A stretch of 12,467 nucleotides of DNA, taken from positions 1 to 12,467 of the forward strand of contig SXYE01000057.1 of assembly GCA_005789325.1 (NCBI GenBank), in the 5' to 3' direction. Source of the stretch: Actinomycetota bacterium (GTDB lineage Bacteria; Actinomycetota; Actinomycetes; S36-B12; UBA5976). The position numbers and the translations under genes were made by a program. Positions 7,634 through 12,467 of the stretch are shown here, piece by piece. Under the pieces are notes generated by a model, which saw only the letters and a program-made list of their open reading frames with translations, searched no databases and had not been told where the DNA came from. Within the stretch, counting starts at the first letter, position 1, and every line of letters starts with the position of its first letter.

Positions 7634-9843
7634 TTCTTTCCTTTTGCTAACTTGCTTGGCCACCAGATTTTCTTACCAATACCAATTGTCAATGATGGCA
7701 CCAAGATTGATCTGACCAAAATTGTGTCAAGTAACACACCAAAGGCCACAGCAAATCCAAGTTGAGCTAAGAACACAAGTGGTAGCACGCCTAAGACTGC
7801 AAATGTTGCTGCCAACACAACTCCTGCTGAAGTAATAACTCCACCAGTAACTGTTAAGGCTTTTAGCGTTCCTGCTCGAGTTCCTAATTTCTTAGATTCT
7901 TCTCGAACCCTTGTCATTAAGAAGATGTTGTAATCGATTCCTAGGGCAACTAAAAATACGAATGCAAATAGTGGAAATGAAGTATCTGATCCTGGGAATT
8001 TAAATACATTCTCAAAGACCAATTGGGAAACACCCAAAGTCGCAGCAAACGACAACACCACGGTTAAAATCAACATGAACGGTGCCACAATGCTTCTTAG
8101 CAATAGTGCCAAGATAAAGAAAATGATTACCAAAACTGTTGGAATAATTAATCGATTATCTCGAGCATTTGCCTCGGCGATATCTTCGTTAACTGCAGTA
8201 AATCCACCAACAAGTGCGTCTTTGCTGACTGAATCAAGATTTTTTCTTAACTCGATCACAGTATTTTTCGCTTCAGCTGAGTCAGCTGGATATTCCAAAG
8301 TTGCACTTATAAGTACTTGATTCTTAACAATCTTTGGATTTGGAAGTGGTTGACCTGGGATAACTGGTCCATCCGGAATAGGGAAAGCTTCTCCTACACC
8401 TGGAGTGTCATTAATGACTTTAAGTAATTCTTGAGTTTTTGCAGCTGGACCAACTATGAAAGAAGGATTTCCTTCACCTGCAGGGAAATGTTTTCCTAAA
8501 ACTTCTTGACCAACTACTGAATCAGGTTTACCTACAAAGGTTTCAGTTTGCGATAACCCAGATGCATCAAGTTGAGTTCCATAAGCAGCGAAAATTAACA
8601 ATGCAATACCAGTGATTAAACCAGCACGTTTTGTTTTCTTGTCAACATATTTTGCAACTTTTGACCAGATTCCTGAAAGTTTTTCATCTTTAGAATCAAA
8701 GTGAGGAATTCTTGGCCAGAAGATCCATCTGCCAAAAATAACTAAGAATGCTGGAAGCAACGTCAACATAGTAATAATTGCTCCAATAACTCCAATTGCT
8801 CCAACTGGGCCAAGTGATCTATTGGCGTCTAACTCAGAAAGAAGCAAAACTAATAAACCAGCTGAAACTGTTGCACCTGAAGCAACAATTGGTTCAAATA
8901 CTCCGCGTAGTGCTTTTCTCATTGCGGTGAATCTTGATTCAACCAAATGAAGTTCTTCTCGGTAACGAGCAATTAAGAGCAAACCGTAATCTGTTGCCGC
9001 TCCGATTACAAGCACAGACAAAATACCTTGCGCTTGACCGTTAAGTGTGATTATTTCTTCTTTGGCCAGAAGATAAACAACTGATCCCGACAGTGTTAAG
9101 GCAATCACTGCTGAAAGTAATGGGAAAATCCATAGCAGTGGACTTCGATAAACAATAATTAAAATTAAAGCAACAACAATCAAGGTTGCGGTTAACAATG
9201 TTGAGTCAATTGATCCAAAGGCGCCAAATAAATCTGCCAGAATTCCACCAGCACCTGTGACATTAATTTGAAGCTCTTCAACTTCAGCTGCTGCTTCTCT
9301 CAATGTTTCTACAATTGCTGGAAGAGCAGGTTCACCATTAGGAAGTGGGGTGACAATTTTTTTATTTGAAATGTCAACGTTAATTAGGAGAGCTTTTCCA
9401 TCCTCAGATGGAATAGGAAAAGATTTAGCCCCATTAACTAGATAATCGCTTACTAATTTGCCATCACCATCAACGATTTTTAGCCCGCCTATTTCTGCTG
9501 CATATTCATTTGCCCTGGCAAGATTCTCTTTTGTTAAATCCCCTGTTACCACAACTAAGGCAGGTAGCGAATCTGATGAAGTAAATTGTCTAGCAAGTTC
9601 ACTTACCTGTGAAGACTCTGCTGTAGTTGGTAGAAAAGCTGAATTATCGTTTTCTTGAACTTCGGAAAGTTTGCCAAATAATGGTCCTGCAACACCTGTG
9701 ACTGATAACCAAATCAACACAACAACAGCTGCTAAAAACGTAAATTTCTTAGGTGTCTTAACTTTCTTGACCTTTACTTTACTTTGGGCAGTTTTTTTCT
9801 TAATAGCTTTCTTACTGTGCTTAGGCTTGGCAGCAGGACTCAC
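7630..9843 (-). CDS. MMPL-family (RND superfamily) membrane transporter
   Basis: This is a 737-residue inner-membrane transporter of the MMPL/RND type, a proton-driven exporter family that includes mycobacterial MmpL proteins. The layout is a lysine-rich cytosolic tail (1-33, 14 Lys), TM1 (about 34-54), extracytoplasmic domain 1 (55-212), a bundle of five helices (about 214-371), a cytosolic linker, TM7 (about 405-422), extracytoplasmic domain 2 (423-562), and a second five-helix bundle (about 564-720). Each bundle carries the proton-relay type Asp-Tyr pair: D285/Y286 (GAATDYGLLL) and D637/Y638 (ALGIDYNIFL). Start GTG 9843 has AGGAG 8 bases upstream. The length is complete for the shorter MMPL proteins. 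It is a lone minus-strand gene between two plus-strand lipoate-related blocks, with divergent lipB upstream. The substrate is unknown; lipid, drug or siderophore export are all family possibilities. Confidence 0.93.
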   Translation of the reverse strand: MSPAAKPKHSKKAIKKKTAQSKVKVKKVKTPKKFTFLAAVVVLIWLSVTGVAGPLFGKLSEVQENDNSAFLPTTAESSQVSELARQFTSSDSLPALVVVTGDLTKENLARANEYAAEIGGLKIVDGDGKLVSDYLVNGAKSFPIPSEDGKALLINVDISNKKIVTPLPNGEPALPAIVETLREAAAEVEELQINVTGAGGILADLFGAFGSIDSTLLTATLIVVALILIIVYRSPLLWIFPLLSAVIALTLSGSVVYLLAKEEIITLNGQAQGILSVLVIGAATDYGLLLIARYREELHLVESRFTAMRKALRGVFEPIVASGATVSAGLLVLLLSELDANRSLGPVGAIGVIGAIITMLTLLPAFLVIFGRWIFWPRIPHFDSKDEKLSGIWSKVAKYVDKKTKRAGLITGIALLIFAAYGTQLDASGLSQTETFVGKPDSVVGQEVLGKHFPAGEGNPSFIVGPAAKTQELLKVINDTPGVGEAFPIPDGPVIPGQPLPNPKIVKNQVLISATLEYPADSAEAKNTVIELRKNLDSVSKDALVGGFTAVNEDIAEANARDNRLIIPTVLVIIFFILALLLRSIVAPFMLILTVVLSFAATLGVSQLVFENVFKFPGSDTSFPLFAFVFLVALGIDYNIFLMTRVREESKKLGTRAGTLKALTVTGGVITSAGVVLAATFAVLGVLPLVFLAQLGFAVAFGVLLDTILVRSILVPSLTIGIGKKIWWPSKLAKGKN

Positions 9844-9851
9844 TTATTTCA

Positions 9852-9856
9852 CTCCT
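9852..9856 (-). promoter_or_regulatory. Ribosome binding site of the exporter gene
   Basis: On the minus strand this reads AGGAG, 8 bases before GTG 9843. It is one of the best Shine-Dalgarno sites in the window and fixes the non-ATG start of the transporter. Confidence 0.75.
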
Positions 9857-9963
9857 AGTTGTATTTAGCATTTAATCAAGGTGCACTTTGTTGGTGACGC
9901 CGATTTGCTCTCATTAACAGTGTATTCATGAGCACCTAAATCGCATCTTCTGACATTCGCTAA

Positions 9964-9969
9964 TACGAT
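9964..9969 (+). promoter_or_regulatory. Candidate -10 element of a leaderless lipB promoter
   Basis: TACGAT matches the actinobacterial TANNNT -10 pattern. Transcription starting about 7 bases after it would begin at the A of ATG 9976, so the mRNA would have no leader. lipB has no Shine-Dalgarno sequence. No good -35 is seen at the usual distance (9941-9946 reads TCGCAT), which is tolerable for actinobacterial promoters but leaves this unproven. An overlapping TAATAC at 9961-9966 is an alternative. Confidence 0.45.
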
Positions 9970-9975
9970 TAATAC

Positions 9976-10647
9976 ATGTCCGAAACTGAAATTATCATCC
10001 AAAACTGGGGTAAGGATGTTGAATTTAAGCAATCTTGGGACCGACAAAGAGAACTACATCACAAAATCGTTTTTGAAAACCATCCAAATACTGTCGTACT
10101 GCTTGAACACCAAAATGTTTACACTGCCGGCAGATCAACAAAACCAGAAGATAGACCAATTGATTCATCCCCTGTTTTCGACATAGATCGCGGCGGTCGA
10201 ATTACCTGGCATGGACCTGGACAAATAGTTTGCTATCCAATTATTAAATTAGATGATCCAGTCGATGTTGTTGCTCATGTCAGAAGACTTGAATTATTAA
10301 TCATGAATGTTTGTTCCAAATTAGGTTTAGAGACAACCCAAATTGAAGGTAGAAGTGGAGTTTGGGTTAAAGGAAATGGTTTTCTTGACAAAAAAATTGC
10401 AGCTATTGGAATAAGGGTTGCAAAAAAAGCAACTATGCATGGTTTTGCTTTGAACTGCAATAACTCCCTAGATGCCTTTAGAAAAATTGTTCCCTGCGGC
10501 ATTGCTGACTCGGATGTCACAACCCTTTCTCTGGAACTGGGCAGGGACGTCAGTGTGACTGAAGTGACTTCCTTGATTGAGCAAGAGATAAGAAACGGTG
10601 CGCTGAAGCGAAATGTCTCAAAACGTTCTAAAGTAGAAGTGTCATGA
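9976..10647 (+). CDS. lipB: Octanoyl-ACP:protein N-octanoyltransferase (lipoate biosynthesis step 1)
   Basis: LipB transfers octanoate from acyl carrier protein to the lipoyl-domain lysines of E2 subunits and GcvH in the cytosol. At 223 residues it is of normal length. The substrate loop [17 protein letters not shown] (72-88) is intact. Catalytic residues of the Cys/Lys dyad are C174 in [12 protein letters not shown] and K140 in [10 protein letters not shown], with the family's MHGFALNC at 154-161. An in-frame TAA (9970-9972) stands two codons before ATG 9976, so the start cannot lie further upstream, and no ribosome site precedes it. Its stop overlaps the lipA start (ATGA), the usual lipB-lipA pairing. 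Likely substrates include the two lipoyl domains of the E2 encoded earlier in the window. Confidence 0.96.
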   Translation: MSETEIIIQNWGKDVEFKQSWDRQRELHHKIVFENHPNTVVLLEHQNVYTAGRSTKPEDRPIDSSPVFDIDRGGRITWHGPGQIVCYPIIKLDDPVDVVAHVRRLELLIMNVCSKLGLETTQIEGRSGVWVKGNGFLDKKIAAIGIRVAKKATMHGFALNCNNSLDAFRKIVPCGIADSDVTTLSLELGRDVSVTEVTSLIEQEIRNGALKRNVSKRSKVEVS

Positions 10648-11594
10648 CAACTGAAATTGTGACCGGATTGAATCCGGAAGGCAAAAAGTTATTACGCATT
10701 GAAGCACGTAATGCTGAAGTTCCAATTGAAAGAAAACCTGACTGGATAAAAACCAAACTTAAAACTGGACCTGAGTACACCCGAATAAGGGACATGGTTA
10801 AAAAAGAGGGTTTACACACAGTTTGTCAGGAAGCAGGATGTCCAAACATTTTTGAATGTTGGGAAGATCGTGAAGCTACATTTTTGATTGGTGGTTCAGC
10901 TTGCACCAGACGTTGCGACTTTTGTCTTATTGATACTGGTAAACCAGATCCACTAGATAGAACAGAGCCAGACAAAGTTGCATTGAGTGTAAAAACTATG
11001 GGTTTGAAATATGCAACAGTAACTGGTGTCACTCGTGATGATTTAGAGGATGAAGGTGCTTGGTTGTATTCCGAAACAATTAAAGCAATTCACAAACACA
11101 ATCCTGGTTGTGGTGTTGAGATTTTAACTCCAGATTTCAGTGGAAAAAAAGAATTATTACAACAAGTTTTTGATGCAAAACCAGAAGTTTTTGCTCATAA
11201 TCTAGAAACTGTTCCTCGTATATTTAAATCAATTAGACCTGCATTTAATTATGAAAAATCATTAAGTGTAATTACCATGGCTAAAGAAGCAGGAATGATT
11301 ACTAAATCAAATTTGATTCTAGGAATGGGTGAAGAAAAAGACGAGATAATCACTGCTTTGAAAGATTTAGTTGCAGCAGGTTGTGACTTGATCACAATCA
11401 CCCAGTATTTAAGACCTTCAGCACTTCATCATCCAATCGCTCGTTGGGTAAAACCTGAAGAATTTATAGAATTAGGTGACTTGGCCAAGGAACTAGGTTT
11501 CGTTGGCGTAATGTCTGGACCATTGGTTAGATCTTCTTACCGAGCAGGTCGACTGTATAAACAAGCACTCGAAGCAAAGAATGGGAATATTTAG
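10644..11594 (+). CDS. lipA: Lipoyl synthase (radical SAM, lipoate biosynthesis step 2)
   Basis: LipA inserts sulfur at C6 and C8 of the protein-bound octanoyl chain, giving lipoate. The 316 residues carry both iron-sulfur motifs: the auxiliary cluster C61, C66 and C72 (Cx4Cx5C) and the radical SAM cluster C87, C91 and C94 (Cx3Cx2C). The C-terminal RSSYRAG (296-302) holds the serine that ligates the auxiliary cluster, which is sacrificed as sulfur source. The start overlaps the lipB stop by 4 bases, and the stop overlaps the DUF4191 start by 1 base, so the three genes form one translationally coupled unit. All key residues are present, so the enzyme should be active. Confidence 0.97.
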   Translation: MTTEIVTGLNPEGKKLLRIEARNAEVPIERKPDWIKTKLKTGPEYTRIRDMVKKEGLHTVCQEAGCPNIFECWEDREATFLIGGSACTRRCDFCLIDTGKPDPLDRTEPDKVALSVKTMGLKYATVTGVTRDDLEDEGAWLYSETIKAIHKHNPGCGVEILTPDFSGKKELLQQVFDAKPEVFAHNLETVPRIFKSIRPAFNYEKSLSVITMAKEAGMITKSNLILGMGEEKDEIITALKDLVAAGCDLITITQYLRPSALHHPIARWVKPEEFIELGDLAKELGFVGVMSGPLVRSSYRAGRLYKQALEAKNGNI

Positions 11595-12289
11595 TGGCTA
11601 AGAATAATGAACCAAAAGTTAAGAAAGAAAGATTTAAAACCTTAAAGCAAATCGGTCAAACATATTCCATAACCAGAAAATCTGACAGGGCCTTGCCTTG
11701 GGTCATTCTTGGCACCCTAATTGGAACTGCTCTTCCACTTGTATTAGTAGCCCAACTACTTTTTGAATCAACTTTTTCTAAATTAATTACAACTTCTTTA
11801 GCAATTTCAACAAGTTTGCTTGCAACTGTTTATGTTTTCGGCAAGCGTGCTGAAAAGGCAGCTTATGCAAGAATTGAAGGACAACCTGGGGCCGCAGCAG
11901 CTGTGCTTAACACTTTGAGAAAAGGTTGGTTTGTAACTCCAGCAGTTGCTGTTACTAGAAATCAAGATCTTGTGCACAGAGTTATTGGACCTGTAGGAAT
12001 TGTCTTAGTTGGTGAGGGTTCTCCAAGTCGCGTTGCCCAATTATTGGAAAGTGAAAAAATCAAGGCTAAAAGAATTGCTGGAGATATTCCAGTTGCTTCT
12101 CTAATTGTTGGAAACGGTGAAGGATTAATAACTTTTAAGAAACTAAACAAAACTATTATGAAAATGGGTAAAAAGATTTCTCCAGCTGAATCACGAGAAT
12201 TAAGAAATAGATTTGGTGCCTCAGGAGCAAGTGCTCTGCCAATACCTAAAGGTGCAATGCCTAAGGGTATGAGAATTCCTAGACGTTAA
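11594..12289 (+). CDS. DUF4191 membrane protein of unknown function
   Basis: This 231-residue protein resembles the actinobacterial DUF4191 family, which in M. tuberculosis (Rv2219) also follows lipA. A basic N-terminus (1-33) precedes two membrane helices (about 34-56 and 63-82). The rest, about 150 residues, is hydrophilic and probably cytosolic, with the blocks EGQPGAAAAVLNTLRKGW (95-112) and IGPVGIVLVGEG (131-142). The last 30 or so residues are rich in Pro, Gly and Arg. GTG 11594 shares one base with the lipA TAG, so expression is coupled to lipA. No catalytic motif is visible. Conserved linkage to lipA suggests a lipoate or envelope role but does not show it. The 3' end overlaps the convergent RDD gene by 11 bases. 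Confidence 0.85.
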   Translation: MAKNNEPKVKKERFKTLKQIGQTYSITRKSDRALPWVILGTLIGTALPLVLVAQLLFESTFSKLITTSLAISTSLLATVYVFGKRAEKAAYARIEGQPGAAAAVLNTLRKGWFVTPAVAVTRNQDLVHRVIGPVGIVLVGEGSPSRVAQLLESEKIKAKRIAGDIPVASLIVGNGEGLITFKKLNKTIMKMGKKISPAESRELRNRFGASGASALPIPKGAMPKGMRIPRR

Positions 12290-12467
12290 TTATTTTTGTT
12301 TTAGCAAGACGATCATGCAAGCCTCTACCTTGTGCATCTGCGAGCAGTGGCGGAATAACGAGCACAATAAGAACTGTTCGAATCAGGCTTTTAACAAAAT
12401 TTGGGTTCTGATTTAGATCATTATCAACAACTTTTAAGCCCACAATTTTTTGACCAAAAGATGCGCC
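12279..12467 (-). CDS. RDD-family membrane protein, C-terminal part (5' end outside window)
   Basis: The minus strand is open from the window edge to TAG at 12281-12279, giving 62 residues in frame. They match the C-terminal half of RDD proteins: ASFGQKIVGLKVV (2-14) is the usual block before the third helix, LIRTVLIVLVIPPLLAD (28-44) is a membrane helix, and RGLHDRLAKTKII (48-60) is the family's closing motif. RDD proteins are small multi-helix membrane proteins, mostly of unknown role, some proposed as ion transporters. The counterpart in M. tuberculosis (Rv2219A) also follows the DUF4191 gene, and glnA is expected just beyond. The gene runs toward the DUF4191 gene and overlaps its last 11 bases. 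Confidence 0.85.
   Translation of the reverse strand, partial: GASFGQKIVGLKVVDNDLNQNPNFVKSLIRTVLIVLVIPPLLADAQGRGLHDRLAKTKIINV

Larger units (their letters stand above)
9844..9975. other. Divergent intergenic region between MMPL exporter and lipB
   Basis: These 132 bases are the largest non-coding stretch and must hold the promoters for both directions. The exporter's ribosome site is at 9852-9856. A 6-base inverted repeat, AGGTGC (9879-9884) and GCACCT (9932-9937), could be a weak operator but is short and 47 bases apart. A -10-like TACGAT sits just before lipB. No riboswitch or attachment site was recognised. Confidence 0.5.

Noticed and set aside
9865..10047. Minus-strand 60-codon open frame over the lipB start
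   Set aside because: It covers the divergent promoter region and the lipB 5' end, has no family resemblance and no supporting context.
12261..12300. Hairpin plus T-rich stretch as terminator of the lipB operon
   Set aside because: The best stem is only about five pairs with a bulge and lies some way from the T-tract; too weak to call.

Overview
The window is an AT-rich piece of core actinobacterial chromosome. The gene order pepA - (lpd) - E2/dlaT - TIGR01777 epimerase - lipB - lipA - DUF4191 - RDD is the same backbone as Mycobacterium tuberculosis Rv2213 and Rv2215 to Rv2219A (pepB, dlaT, epimerase, lipB, lipA, DUF4191, RDD; recalled, not searched). Low GC, short intergenic gaps, overlapping stop and start codons and many AAA/GAA/TTA codons suggest a streamlined, low-GC actinobacterium of the freshwater Nanopelagicales (acI) type. 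That placement is inferred from gene content and composition, not from a marker gene.

Layout. 1-1448: leucyl aminopeptidase, its 5' end cut by the window edge. 1562-7633: a tight plus-strand run of lpd (E3), a two-lipoyl-domain 2-oxoacid dehydrogenase E2, a TIGR01777 sugar-epimerase-like protein, an FAD-dependent oxidoreductase and a peptidase E-like protein; the last three overlap or nearly touch. 7630-9843: an MMPL-family exporter on the minus strand, convergent with the peptidase and overlapping it by 4 bases. A GC-rich hairpin inside the last codons of the peptidase gene looks like the exporter's terminator. 9844-9975: the divergent intergenic region. 9976-12289: lipB - lipA - DUF4191, each overlapping the next. 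12279-12467: the C-terminal part of an RDD-family membrane protein on the minus strand, overlapping the DUF4191 gene end to end.

How the genes fit together. LipB moves octanoate from octanoyl-ACP onto lipoyl-domain lysines, and LipA inserts two sulfurs to make lipoate. The E2 here carries two such lysines and Lpd reoxidises its dihydrolipoamide. So the window holds both a lipoate-dependent complex (without its E1) and the pathway that makes its cofactor, split by the minus-strand exporter. The epimerase, FAD protein and DUF4191 protein have no firm function; their position next to lipoate genes is the main clue.

I saw no tRNA, rRNA, CRISPR array, insertion sequence or phage gene. Most of the window is ordinary housekeeping DNA. 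The points most worth a second look are the terminator embedded in the peptidase gene, the probably leaderless lipB start, and the uncharacterised genes placed inside a lipoate locus.
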